Assembly (NCBI RefSeq): GCF_028473605.1
Contig: NZ_CP097267.1
Span: 3,092,501 to 3,156,500 of the forward strand
DNA from: Acidovorax sp. NCPPB 3576
Lineage (GTDB): Bacteria > Pseudomonadota > Gammaproteobacteria > Burkholderiales > Burkholderiaceae_C
Reading direction: 5' to 3'
DNA: 64,000 nt
Below the pieces are notes generated by a model. That model had not been told where the DNA came from. It saw only the letters and a program-made list of their open reading frames with translations, and did no database searches. Positions 51,300-60,386 of this stretch are shown here, in pieces. Position 1 is the stretch's first letter. Each line of letters opens with the position of its first letter. The translations under genes and the position numbers were made by a program.

Positions 51300-52537
51300 C
51301 CGCCGCTCTGACCAATGGCGCGGCCCCGGCCGACACCTTCACGCCCGCGCGGCGCATCGCGGCGCTGGGCGTGTCGCCCATCCTGCGCATCACGGACCAC
51401 GCCAACGCGCTCAAGCGCTCGGGCCGGCCGGTGATCGTGCTGGGCGCGGGCGAGCCCGACTTCGACACCCCCGACCACATCCTGGAGGCGGCGCGCCAGG
51501 CGCTGGCGCGTGGCGAGACCCGCTACACGGTGCTGGACGGCAGCCCGGCGATGAAGGAGGCCGTGCGCGAGAAGTTCCGGCGCGACAACGGCCTGGACTT
51601 CGCCCTGGACGAGATCACCGTGGGCACGGGCGCCAAGCAGGTGCTCTACAACGCATTCATGGCCACGCTGGACCCGGGCGACGAGGTGATCCTGCCCGCG
51701 CCCTACTGGTCGTCGTATGCCGATGTGGTGACGATTGCGGGGGGCGTGCCGGTCACCGTGCCGTGCACCGAGGCGGACGGCTTCCGGCTGGCGCCGGCCG
51801 CGCTGGAGGCGGCCATCACGCCGCGCACGCGCTGGCTGCTGCTCAACTCGCCCTCCAACCCCACCGGGGCCGCCTACAGCGCTGCGCAGTTGCGCCCGCT
51901 GCTGGACGTGCTGCTGCGCCACCCGCAGGTGTGGCTGCTGTCGGACGACATCTACGAACACATCCTGTACGACGGCGCGGCCTTCGCCACGCCGGCCGCG
52001 CTGGAGCCGCGCCTGAAAGGCCGCTGCCTCACGGTGAACGGCGTGTCCAAGGCCTATGCCATGACGGGCTGGCGCATCGGGTTTGCCGGCGGCCCGCGCG
52101 CGCTGATCGCCGCCATGGCGGTGGTGCAGAGCCAGTGCACCTCGTGCCCCTCGTCCATCAGCCAGGCCGCGGCCATCGAGGCACTGACCGGGCCGCAGGC
52201 CATCGTGGCCGAGCGCTGCGCGGATTTCCAGGCCCGCCGCGACTTCGTGGTGCAGGCGCTGAACCAGGCGCCCGGCCTGCGCTGCCGCACGCCCGAGGGC
52301 GCGTTCTACACCTATGCCAGTTGCGCCGGCACGCTGGGCCGCACCACGCCGGGCGGCGCGCTGCTCAAGACCGACGTGGATTTTTGCCAGTACCTGCTGG
52401 CCGAGTACGAGGTGGCCGTGGTGCCGGGCACGTACTTCGGGCTGGCGCCGTACTTCCGCATCTCTTACGCTACCTCGATGGCGCAGCTGCAGACGGCCTG
52501 CCAGCGCATCCAGGACGCTTGCGCTGCGCTGCGGTGA
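51296..52537 (+). CDS. Class I/II PLP aminotransferase
   Basis: 413 aa fold-type I aminotransferase. Segments: VIVLGAGEPDFDTPDHI, GTGAKQVLYNAFMATLDPGDEVILPAPYW, LNSPSNPTG, SDDIYEHILYDG and the PLP lysine in VNGVSKAYAMTGWRIGF. Its aspartate/prephenate aminotransferase-like sequence suggests an amino donor such as glutamate or aspartate. The ATG overlaps the end of the binding-protein gene, so it is in the same operon. Confidence 0.9.
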   Translation: MTAALTNGAAPADTFTPARRIAALGVSPILRITDHANALKRSGRPVIVLGAGEPDFDTPDHILEAARQALARGETRYTVLDGSPAMKEAVREKFRRDNGLDFALDEITVGTGAKQVLYNAFMATLDPGDEVILPAPYWSSYADVVTIAGGVPVTVPCTEADGFRLAPAALEAAITPRTRWLLLNSPSNPTGAAYSAAQLRPLLDVLLRHPQVWLLSDDIYEHILYDGAAFATPAALEPRLKGRCLTVNGVSKAYAMTGWRIGFAGGPRALIAAMAVVQSQCTSCPSSISQAAAIEALTGPQAIVAERCADFQARRDFVVQALNQAPGLRCRTPEGAFYTYASCAGTLGRTTPGGALLKTDVDFCQYLLAEYEVAVVPGTYFGLAPYFRISYATSMAQLQTACQRIQDACAALR

Positions 52538-52586
52538 GCCGGCCCGCCGTGTTTCCATTCCTTCAACGCCCTTGATCGACGCCCTC

Positions 52587-54275
52587 ATGACTTCCACCGT
52601 TTCCCCCCGCACCGGCGGCCAGGTCCTCGTGGACCAGCTCATCCTGCACGGCGTGCAGCAGCTTTTCTGCGTGCCCGGCGAAAGCTACCTGGCCGTGCTG
52701 GATGCCCTGCACGATGCGCAGATCGCCGTCACCGTGTGCCGCCAGGAGGGCGGCGCGGCCATGATGGCCGAGGCGCAGGGCAAGCTCACCGGGCAGCCCG
52801 GCATCTGCTTCGTGACGCGCGGCCCGGGGGTGACCAATGCCTCGGCCGGCATCCACATCGCGCACCAGGATTCCACGCCGCTCATCGTGTTCGTGGGCCA
52901 GGTGGCGCGCGGCGCGCTGGGGCGCGAGGCGTTCCAGGAGCTGGACTACGGCGCCGTGTTCGGCACCATGGCCAAGTGGGTGGTGCAGATCGACGACGCG
53001 CGCCGCGTGCCCGAGCTGGTGTCGCGCGCCTTCCACGTCGCCACGTCGGGCCGCCCGGGCCCGGTGGTGGTGGCGCTGCCCGAGGACATGCTGACCGATG
53101 CGGTGCAGGTGGCCGACGCCCTGCCCTACACGGTGCCGGAAACCCACCCCGGCGCGGCGGCGCTGCAGGAACTGGCCGAGCGCCTGGCGGCCGCCGAGCG
53201 CCCCGTCGCCATCCTGGGCGGCAGCCGGTGGTCGGAGAAAGCGGTGCAGGACTTCGTCGCGTTCGCGCAGGCCTGGTCGCTGCCGGTGTACTGCTCGTTC
53301 CGCCGGCAGATGCTGTTCCCGGCCAGCCACGACAGCTACGGCGGCGACCTGGGCCTGGGAGTGAACCCCAAGCTGCTGGCGCGCATCCGCGGGAGCGACC
53401 TGGTGCTGGTGGTGGGCGGGCGCCTGTCGGAGATTCCGTCGCAGGGCTACGAGCTGTTCGACATTCCCGTGCCGGCACAGCCCCTGGTGCATGTGCATGC
53501 CGACGCCAATGAACTGGGCCGCCTGTACCGGGCGACGCAGTCCATCCACGCCACGCCGCAGGCCTTTGCCAGCGCACTTGCCCAAATGCAGCCACCCGCC
53601 GCCGTGCGCTGGGCGGCGCACACACAGGCCGCCCGCGCCGAGTACCTGGCCTGGAGCGATCCGGACCCGATCCGCATCCCGGGGCCGCTGCAGATGGGCG
53701 AGGTCATGCGGCACCTGCGCGAGGTGCTGCCGGCCGATGCGATCTTCTGCAACGGCGCGGGCAACTTCGCCACCTGGGTGCACCGCTTCTGGCCGTTCAC
53801 CGCCTATGCCAGCCAGTTGGCGCCCACCAGCGGATCGATGGGCTACGGCCTGCCGGCCGGCGTGGGGGCCAAGCGGCTGTGGCCGCAGCGCGAGGTGGTG
53901 GTGTTCGCGGGCGACGGCGACTTTCTGATGCACGGGCAGGAGTTCGCCACCGCCGTGCAGTACGGCCTGCCCATCATCGTGGTGCTGCTGGACAACGCCA
54001 TGTACGGCACCATCCGCATGCACCAGGAACGCGAATACCCCGGCCGCGTGAGCGCCACCCAGTTGAAGAACCCGGATTTCAAGGCCTATGCCGCGGCCTT
54101 CGGCGGGCATGGCGAGCGGGTGGAGACGACGGCGGAGTTCGCCCCGGCGCTGGCACGCGCCCGGGCCAGCGGCCTGCCCTGCGTGCTGCACTGCCTGCTG
54201 GACCCGGAGGCCATCACGCCCACGGGCACGCTGCAGGGCATCCGCAGCGCGGCGCAGGCCCGCAAGCCGGGCTAG
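52587..54275 (+). CDS. Acetolactate synthase-like TPP enzyme
   Basis: 562 aa. Full three-domain TPP enzyme: N-terminal Pyr domain with the activating Glu in CRQEGGAAMMAEAQG, central domain, and the C-terminal PP domain with the TPP/Mg motif GDGDFLMHGQEFATA...LLDN. It is of the IlvB/BFD/oxalyl-CoA-decarboxylase class; substrate not determined (2-keto acid carboligase or decarboxylase). It starts 49 bases after the aminotransferase stop and probably uses the keto acid that the aminotransferase produces. A GC-rich hairpin after its stop (54303-54321) lacks a T-tract. Confidence 0.88.
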   Translation: MTSTVSPRTGGQVLVDQLILHGVQQLFCVPGESYLAVLDALHDAQIAVTVCRQEGGAAMMAEAQGKLTGQPGICFVTRGPGVTNASAGIHIAHQDSTPLIVFVGQVARGALGREAFQELDYGAVFGTMAKWVVQIDDARRVPELVSRAFHVATSGRPGPVVVALPEDMLTDAVQVADALPYTVPETHPGAAALQELAERLAAAERPVAILGGSRWSEKAVQDFVAFAQAWSLPVYCSFRRQMLFPASHDSYGGDLGLGVNPKLLARIRGSDLVLVVGGRLSEIPSQGYELFDIPVPAQPLVHVHADANELGRLYRATQSIHATPQAFASALAQMQPPAAVRWAAHTQAARAEYLAWSDPDPIRIPGPLQMGEVMRHLREVLPADAIFCNGAGNFATWVHRFWPFTAYASQLAPTSGSMGYGLPAGVGAKRLWPQREVVVFAGDGDFLMHGQEFATAVQYGLPIIVVLLDNAMYGTIRMHQEREYPGRVSATQLKNPDFKAYAAAFGGHGERVETTAEFAPALARARASGLPCVLHCLLDPEAITPTGTLQGIRSAAQARKPG

Positions 54276-54329
54276 GCCCCAAGCCAGCACCAGCGCGCCG
54301 ACGCCCGGCGGCCCGCCGGGCAAAGTCCG

Positions 54330-55859
54330 TCAGTCGTGGATGGGCACCGCCATGTACTGCTCGCGCCAGGCTTCGAACGGCAGGGTGTCGGCCGCTTCGA
54401 TGGCCTTTTGTTCGGCCACCGACTGCGCGGCGGCGGCCTCGAACCGGGCCTGCTGCGCATCGGTCCAGGGCATGGCCAGCAGCGTGTCGCGCGCCCATTG
54501 CGAGCGTTCCAGCCCGAAGGCGCTGAAGTTCTGGCCATGCGCCTCGGCCATGCGGTCGAGCACGCGGGCGGAGGGCGTGGCCTGCGGCTGCTGCATGAGC
54601 CGCTGTGCATCGGCCAGCGCGTTGCCGTAATCGCCGGTGCCGTGCGCGGCATCGAGCGCGGCGGCCAGCGGCTCGCATTCGGCCAGCACCTGCGCACCCC
54701 ATTCGGCCAGCGGCACCTCGCGCCCGGCGCGCTGCAGCAGCAGGCCCGGCTCGCGACCCCGCTCGGCGGTGAGGTGCTGGTTGCGCTTCAGTTCGGCGAT
54801 CTCCTGCGGCGTGTCGGCCGGGCTGTCGGACAGCAGGCAGTGCAGCAGGAACACGTCCAGCAGGCGCATGGTCTGCGCATCGATGCCCAACGGCGCGAAC
54901 GGGTCGAGGTCCATCAGGCGCACCTCGACGTATTCCACGCCCCGGTCACGCAACGCGTTCAGGGGCCGCTCGCCGGAACGCACGGTGCGCTTGGGGCGGA
55001 TGGTGCCGTAGAACTCGTTCTCGATCTGCAGCAGGCTGGTGCCCAGCTGGTTGTATTCGCCGCCGGGGCTGCGCACGCCCAGTGCCTCATAGGCGGGGTA
55101 CGGCCGGCTCAGCGCTTCGCGCAGCGAGGCGGCATAGCCGTCAAGCCCGTTGTAGCTCACCGCCAGCGTGGCCTGCGCCTCGCTCTGGTAGCCCAGGCGG
55201 CCCATGCGCAGCGATGTGGCGTGCGGCAGGTAGAGCGCCTCGCCGCCCAGGCGCTGCAGGCCGTGTTCGCGCCCCTGCACGAAGCACGGGCACAGCGCGG
55301 GCGAGGCACCGAACAGGTACAGCAGCACGAAGGCATGGCGGCGGAAGTTGCGGATCAGCGCGAAGTATTCGTCGCTGGTCACATCGGGCAGCGACCAGTT
55401 GTAGTGGATGCCCGAGATGGTCTGCATGCGCCGGCCGTAGCGGTGGCCCAGGCCCATGCGGTACACGCTCTTGGCGCGCCCCACGTTGGACGAGCCGTAG
55501 CGCGCCAGGGGAATGGTCTCGTCGGTGGGCAGGCCGCAGGGCATGCTGGACAGCCACAGCATCTCGCCGCCCGAGGCCTGCAGGCTGCGATAGACGAACT
55601 GGTGGATCTCAGTGAGTTCGTCCAGGCATTCCTGCACGCCCAGGCGCGCGCCGGTGATCAGCTCGATCTGGGATTCGCTGTAGTCGGTGGTGATGTGGGG
55701 ATGGGTCAGCGCCGAGCCGAGCGCCGCCGGGTGCGGCGTGAGCGCCAGCCCTCCCGTGGGCAGCACCCGCAGTCCTTCTTTTTCGATGCCACGGCGCATG
55801 CCAGCCAGTCGGCTGGCGGGCTGCGCGTGGATTTTCCGCTGCAGATGGCTCATCATCAT
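54330..55859 (-). CDS. gshA: Glutamate-cysteine ligase
   Basis: 509 aa, of the E. coli GshA type in length and sequence: RRGIEKEGLRVLPTG, TDYSESQIELITGA, SGIHYNWSLPD, QIENEFYGTIRPKR and EVRLMDLDPFAPLGI are typical. It makes gamma-glutamylcysteine, the first step of glutathione synthesis. Three consecutive ATGs (55859, 55856, 55853) are all possible starts. It is divergent from the candidate effector gene, and the hrp box lies between the two starts. Confidence 0.92.
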   Translation of the reverse strand: MMMSHLQRKIHAQPASRLAGMRRGIEKEGLRVLPTGGLALTPHPAALGSALTHPHITTDYSESQIELITGARLGVQECLDELTEIHQFVYRSLQASGGEMLWLSSMPCGLPTDETIPLARYGSSNVGRAKSVYRMGLGHRYGRRMQTISGIHYNWSLPDVTSDEYFALIRNFRRHAFVLLYLFGASPALCPCFVQGREHGLQRLGGEALYLPHATSLRMGRLGYQSEAQATLAVSYNGLDGYAASLREALSRPYPAYEALGVRSPGGEYNQLGTSLLQIENEFYGTIRPKRTVRSGERPLNALRDRGVEYVEVRLMDLDPFAPLGIDAQTMRLLDVFLLHCLLSDSPADTPQEIAELKRNQHLTAERGREPGLLLQRAGREVPLAEWGAQVLAECEPLAAALDAAHGTGDYGNALADAQRLMQQPQATPSARVLDRMAEAHGQNFSAFGLERSQWARDTLLAMPWTDAQQARFEAAAAQSVAEQKAIEAADTLPFEAWREQYMAVPIHD

Positions 55860-55951
55860 TTTGGTCGTTTCTTTATCACCTGATCGTCGGTTCGGCCCGG
55901 AACTTAGCACGGCCGAGGCACTCTCGCTGGCGCGCCAGGTCAAGACCTTGC

Positions 55952-56013
55952 TTCGCCCGGCTGCACAGCCTTTCGCAGGCAGGCTGGGCGCCCTCTTTGC
56001 CGCAACGCACCAT
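55952..56013 (+). promoter_or_regulatory. hrp-type promoter: perfect PIP box and -10
   Basis: TTCGC (55952-55956), exactly 15 bases, then TTCGC (55972-55976): a perfect plant-inducible-promoter box. After 31 bases comes CACCAT (56008-56013), matching YANNNT at the 30-32 base distance of HrpX/HrpB-controlled promoters. It points toward the 1410-aa gene, whose ATG lies about 107 bases after the predicted transcription start. Confidence 0.82.
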
Positions 56014-56126
56014 CGCGCGTGTCGTGGCCAGCCAACACAGGGCGTGCAATGCACCCGGTCCAGCCACCGTTCCCCAAGAGCCGTCGCTCGCGGAATGCAC
56101 ACGACGCCCATGAATGACTGGACACC

Positions 56127-59100
56127 ATGCCCAAACTCTCAGTGCGTCCCACTACCTCTTCCGCGGGCCTGCCCGGCACGTCGACATCGAGCGCTCACGC
56201 CGGCGCGCCGGCCAGCCACAAACAGGCCCACCACAAGCTGCACCAGCTCGACCCGCGGGCCGCGCAGAACGAGCTGCTGTCGCCCCTGTACGGCGCGGGC
56301 CGCGCCGCACGCCAATACCTCGCGCAACCGCTGCCGACGGCCGACGCCGCCCCCATGCCTCCGCGCAAGTCCAAATCGGTACTGGGCCAGTTGGCGAACA
56401 AGGTGGGCAGCTGCTTCGGAATGGCGCGGGGCAATCCGGTGCCGACCGAGCAGTTGCTTCGCTATCAGAACACCAAGGAAGACCACGCCCGCATCCCCTC
56501 GCGCAGCCGCGGCCAGTGGGAAAGCGTGGAGCCGGTGCTGACCGGGCAGATGAAAGCCGCCGAAACCCTGCGGCTGGCCCAGATCGCTGTGGACAAGGCC
56601 ATCGCGATGGAACGGCTGGTCCAGCACCACGAAGCGCAGTTGACCTGCGAGGCCGGTTTGCGCGGACAGCGGGCGGCGCACATGGCCGACCAGGCCCACC
56701 AGCTCACCAGTGAAAAGCAATCCATCGCCATCTGGCAAGCGGCACTGCATTCGCAGCAAGCCGCCGCGCAAAAGGAACTGGACACCACGCAGCAGCGGCT
56801 GAACCGGGCGCTCGCACAATCGGGCGCACCGGGCGAAGAAACCGCCCCCCACCCGGCCCAGGTGGACGGGCTGGCCCAGCACATCGAGGCGCTCCAGGCA
56901 CTGAAAAGCCGGCAAGCCGACAAGCACGCCGAGCTGGTGCGGCGCAGCCAGGACAAGGACGCCGCGCTGGAACACACCCAGCGCCTGGCCCAGGCCGCCA
57001 CGCGCGAACTGTTCGAGTTCGAAGCAGGCGCCGACGACCTCAAGTCGCTGCAGCCGGCCCTGGCCCAGCGCCGCAAAGAGGCCGAGGTGCAGCTGGAACA
57101 CGCCCAGCGCCGCCATCGGATCGCGAACGAAGCCCTGCAAAAAACCTATGCCGAGATCATCGACCTGCAACTGCGGCGCCTGCCGGGGTTCGAGGTCTTT
57201 CGCAGCTCGCCCGCCATCGCGGCCTTGCGCGACGCGTTGCGCGACTGGGTGCAAACCATCGACCCCGCCCGCCACGGCGCCGAAGCCGTGGAGCCAGCGG
57301 GTGCACTGACGATGGCGATCAAGGCCCTGGCCGACACCAGCGGGGGCGATGCCAAGGCCGCGCTGCATACCCTCAAAACCCTGCGCGGGCACACCTGGGG
57401 CACGCTGCTGCCTGCGCCGGCGGCCGGGCCGGGCCACCCCCCGCCGCTGGACCCGGCCAGCCAAGGCATGGTGGATCTGCTGGCCCACATGCCGCGTGGC
57501 ACCCAGGTGCTGGGCCATCTGCTGGCACCGGCGGCCGAAGGCATGCCCGACCACACCCGCCGCCACACCGCCCGCCTGGCGCTGCAGACCGAAGCGGCGA
57601 TGCGCTCGGCCCCCACACCGGAACTGCGTGAATGGCTGGGCGCGGCCTCGCACGCCGCCCGCACGGCCCTGCACGCGGCCGATCCGGCAAAGGCGCTGGC
57701 GGCGTGCACCGACGATCAGCGCGCGGCCTACCACGCCATCCGCAACAACTACCGCAGCAACGCCAAGGGCTCGGCCTACGACCGAGCCAACCAGCATCTG
57801 CAGAAATTCGCCGACTGGCTGCACGACATCGACGACACCGGCGACCTGGCTGCCGACCCCACCGCCAAAGCCAGGCGGGGCCAGAAGATCAACCCCCTGC
57901 GCTCACTGCCCCAGGCCCTGCAGGTGGCGTCGGCCACCGCGTTGCCCACCCCCAGCCGCAGGGCGGAAGAAGAACTGGAGAACGCGGCGGGCCACCTCAC
58001 CCAATACCTCATGGCCTTGCGCGCGCAGCGGCCGGCAACGCAGGTGCCCTCCGAATCGGAACTGGCCTGGCAGGCCATCGCCGAAAAGATACGCTGGGCG
58101 CCCGAGGGCACCGAGCGGGCTTCCATGGTGCTGGACGCATCCATGCTCGACGGCATCCGCGCGCAATGCGATGCCATGCGGCGCGACATGGCGAAAAAAA
58201 ACGCCCGCCGTGGCGGCGAAATCAGCACGGCCATTGAATCGCCAGCGCTGCGGTCCGCATGGGAGCAGTTGCGCGCCGAGCCGCACACCGGCGTGCAAGC
58301 CCTGGCACTGCTGCAGCACGCGCTGCTGAACACCGACCGCGAACAAGCAGAGACGACACCCGCATCGGCCACGGCCCAGGCCACGGCCGATATGGAGCAT
58401 GCGCAGGCAAAGGGCAATGCATTCCACGTTGCTCTGTACAAGGCCCTCAACCTGCTGCACGACGGGGACCCGGCCAACGCCACCAACAGCCAGGCGCTGT
58501 TCAACCTGCTGCGCGATGTCGCCGAGCACCTCGAATGGCGCGACCGCATGAAACTGCTGGGCCAGAAGACGTACGGCGCCAACCTCGGCCCGCTGTCGGC
58601 CGCCGCGGCGATTACCAGTGCCGTGGGCCTGGGCGTCAAGCTCATCGGCGGGGTTCAGCACAACGAGGACCGCATCCTGGAGCTGTACCGTGGCCGCACC
58701 GGCATGTATCTGCAGATCACATCCCAGTCCACCAACCAGCTGCAGGCCGGCGCCGGGGTGAACACCGGCTACTCGGTCGCGATGGACACCGAGCAGGCCA
58801 GCTTCGGCGTGACAGGCGGAGCCGACTGGCGCTGGCGCGGCGAGCGGGGCGTGGAAAACGGCGTGCAGGTGCGCATGCCGCGCCTGACCAAGAACCGCGA
58901 GCCGCAACTGGACGCCCAGTTCGTTGACGCGATGGAGCACCTGTTCGACATGGCGGCCCCCCCCGGGGACGGCCAGCCGGCCCGCAGGGACTGGATGCGC
59001 GAACTGCTGGCCCACCACCCCGAGCTGAGCGTGGGGATCATCGACGACGCGCAGCGCAGCAGCATGGGCACCGAGACCAATGTGTCGCTCAGCGCAGGCG

Positions 59101-60359
59101 TGCGGGTGGGCGAGGTGGCGGGCAAGGGGCGGCGGGCAGGCGTGTCAGCGGGCGTGGGCGTGAAATCCCGGCAGGACAATGGCCAGACCCGCACCACCGT
59201 TGCCGGCTACATGACCACCATCTACCGCGATGCCACGGCCCAGATGAAGGTGGAGGTGTCGGGCCGCGCCACGCTGGGCGTGCAGTTGGCGGAATCCGTC
59301 AAGGACGACCCGAAGAACGGCCCGTCCCAGAAGGCCAGCGCCAGCGTGGGGCTGCTGGATGCCAACCATGGACGCGAACTGGTTTCCAAGGCCGTGACGC
59401 ACTTTTGCACGCTGTTCCTGTTCGACGACGAGATCGATCCGACCCGCAGCGACCGCGCCACCGACGTCTCGCAATTCGACGTATTCCAGCAGCTCGTGCG
59501 CGACGAGTGGGACAGCTGGTCGGCCTACGGGGTGGGCAAGCTGGGCACCGCCGTGGACGATGACTTGAAGCATGCTGCGTCCGAACTGCAGCTCGAACAC
59601 TTCATGGAGCAGACCCGGGCATTCGCCGAAGGCAATGGCCTGGCGGCGATGTTCGCCGACAAGTCCATGAAGGTGCAGGCCGCACCCGCGTTGGACATGT
59701 TCCGGGCGCTGTCGCGCATGGATGGCGAAGCCGCCCAGGCGAAGTTCGAGCAGGCTTGCCAGGGCTATGAAAGCGCGGCCACGGAATTCGAGGCCGCCGG
59801 CATGGACATGCGATCGGCACGTGCGAAGCTGGGCCAGGCCCGCCAGGCCCTGGCGGCGGGCCACACGGCGGCGGCGGCAGAAAGCCTGGAGCAGGCGCAA
59901 GCCAGCATGCAGCGCAAAGTGCTTGGCAAGACAGGCCGCTCGCCCGCGTTGGCGCGGCGGCGGGACGACGGGGTGGCCCACATGGCGCAGGCCACGCGCA
60001 GCAAGGAGATGGCCGCCATCCGCTGGAAGCAGGCGCAGGCGCACGACACCGCGTTCGACGACCTGGTGGTCAAGGACGAACTGTGGGAGCCCACCCTGCT
60101 GCTGCTGCGCGAAAAAGCCAAGATCCTGCGCGAGCGGGGCCTGGACTTTTTCCTCAAGCGCCAGAACAACCGCGGCGCCGAGGCCATGCGCACCGTGGCG
60201 CAATGGATTCTTTACGAGCCCGTGCTTCGCGCGGAGCCCGGCCAGCACATCGAGCCGGCCGGACACTGGAAGGCCACGGCCAACGACGCCGCAGGGGCAC
60301 GCCTGCCCACGGTGACGGAAGGCGATGAAGAGGGCGAACTCCAGGCGCACCGGGGATGA
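56127..60359 (+). CDS. Large candidate type III effector, possibly AWR/RipA-like
   Basis: 1410 aa, no signal peptide. The N-terminal 55 residues are rich in Ser, Thr, Ala and Gly (typical secretion signal). Residues about 140-350 are long coiled-coil helices with many Gln/Ala/Glu, then a helical middle; about 825-842 is a hydrophobic helix (AAAITSAVGLGVKLIGGV). From about 850 to 1060 there are beta-rich, Gly-rich repeats (GVNTGYSVAMDTEQASFGVTGGADWRW; GYMTTIYRDATAQMKVEVSG, each in parts), and a helical C-terminus closes the protein with FLKRQNNRGAEAMRTVAQW. The end and beta-rich middle remind me of the AWR (RipA) family of Ralstonia effectors; I am only moderately sure. The perfect hrp box upstream is the strongest support for an effector role. 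Confidence 0.8.
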   Translation: MPKLSVRPTTSSAGLPGTSTSSAHAGAPASHKQAHHKLHQLDPRAAQNELLSPLYGAGRAARQYLAQPLPTADAAPMPPRKSKSVLGQLANKVGSCFGMARGNPVPTEQLLRYQNTKEDHARIPSRSRGQWESVEPVLTGQMKAAETLRLAQIAVDKAIAMERLVQHHEAQLTCEAGLRGQRAAHMADQAHQLTSEKQSIAIWQAALHSQQAAAQKELDTTQQRLNRALAQSGAPGEETAPHPAQVDGLAQHIEALQALKSRQADKHAELVRRSQDKDAALEHTQRLAQAATRELFEFEAGADDLKSLQPALAQRRKEAEVQLEHAQRRHRIANEALQKTYAEIIDLQLRRLPGFEVFRSSPAIAALRDALRDWVQTIDPARHGAEAVEPAGALTMAIKALADTSGGDAKAALHTLKTLRGHTWGTLLPAPAAGPGHPPPLDPASQGMVDLLAHMPRGTQVLGHLLAPAAEGMPDHTRRHTARLALQTEAAMRSAPTPELREWLGAASHAARTALHAADPAKALAACTDDQRAAYHAIRNNYRSNAKGSAYDRANQHLQKFADWLHDIDDTGDLAADPTAKARRGQKINPLRSLPQALQVASATALPTPSRRAEEELENAAGHLTQYLMALRAQRPATQVPSESELAWQAIAEKIRWAPEGTERASMVLDASMLDGIRAQCDAMRRDMAKKNARRGGEISTAIESPALRSAWEQLRAEPHTGVQALALLQHALLNTDREQAETTPASATAQATADMEHAQAKGNAFHVALYKALNLLHDGDPANATNSQALFNLLRDVAEHLEWRDRMKLLGQKTYGANLGPLSAAAAITSAVGLGVKLIGGVQHNEDRILELYRGRTGMYLQITSQSTNQLQAGAGVNTGYSVAMDTEQASFGVTGGADWRWRGERGVENGVQVRMPRLTKNREPQLDAQFVDAMEHLFDMAAPPGDGQPARRDWMRELLAHHPELSVGIIDDAQRSSMGTETNVSLSAGVRVGEVAGKGRRAGVSAGVGVKSRQDNGQTRTTVAGYMTTIYRDATAQMKVEVSGRATLGVQLAESVKDDPKNGPSQKASASVGLLDANHGRELVSKAVTHFCTLFLFDDEIDPTRSDRATDVSQFDVFQQLVRDEWDSWSAYGVGKLGTAVDDDLKHAASELQLEHFMEQTRAFAEGNGLAAMFADKSMKVQAAPALDMFRALSRMDGEAAQAKFEQACQGYESAATEFEAAGMDMRSARAKLGQARQALAAGHTAAAAESLEQAQASMQRKVLGKTGRSPALARRRDDGVAHMAQATRSKEMAAIRWKQAQAHDTAFDDLVVKDELWEPTLLLLREKAKILRERGLDFFLKRQNNRGAEAMRTVAQWILYEPVLRAEPGQHIEPAGHWKATANDAAGARLPTVTEGDEEGELQAHRG

Positions 60360-60386
60360 CCGTTGCACCAGCGCGCAACGCCTGCC

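Noticed and set aside
54303-54321. GC-rich hairpin after the TPP enzyme gene as a terminator
   Set aside because: GCCCGGCGG/CCGCCGGGC is a perfect inverted repeat, but there is no T-tract and the loop would be too small without opening the stem.
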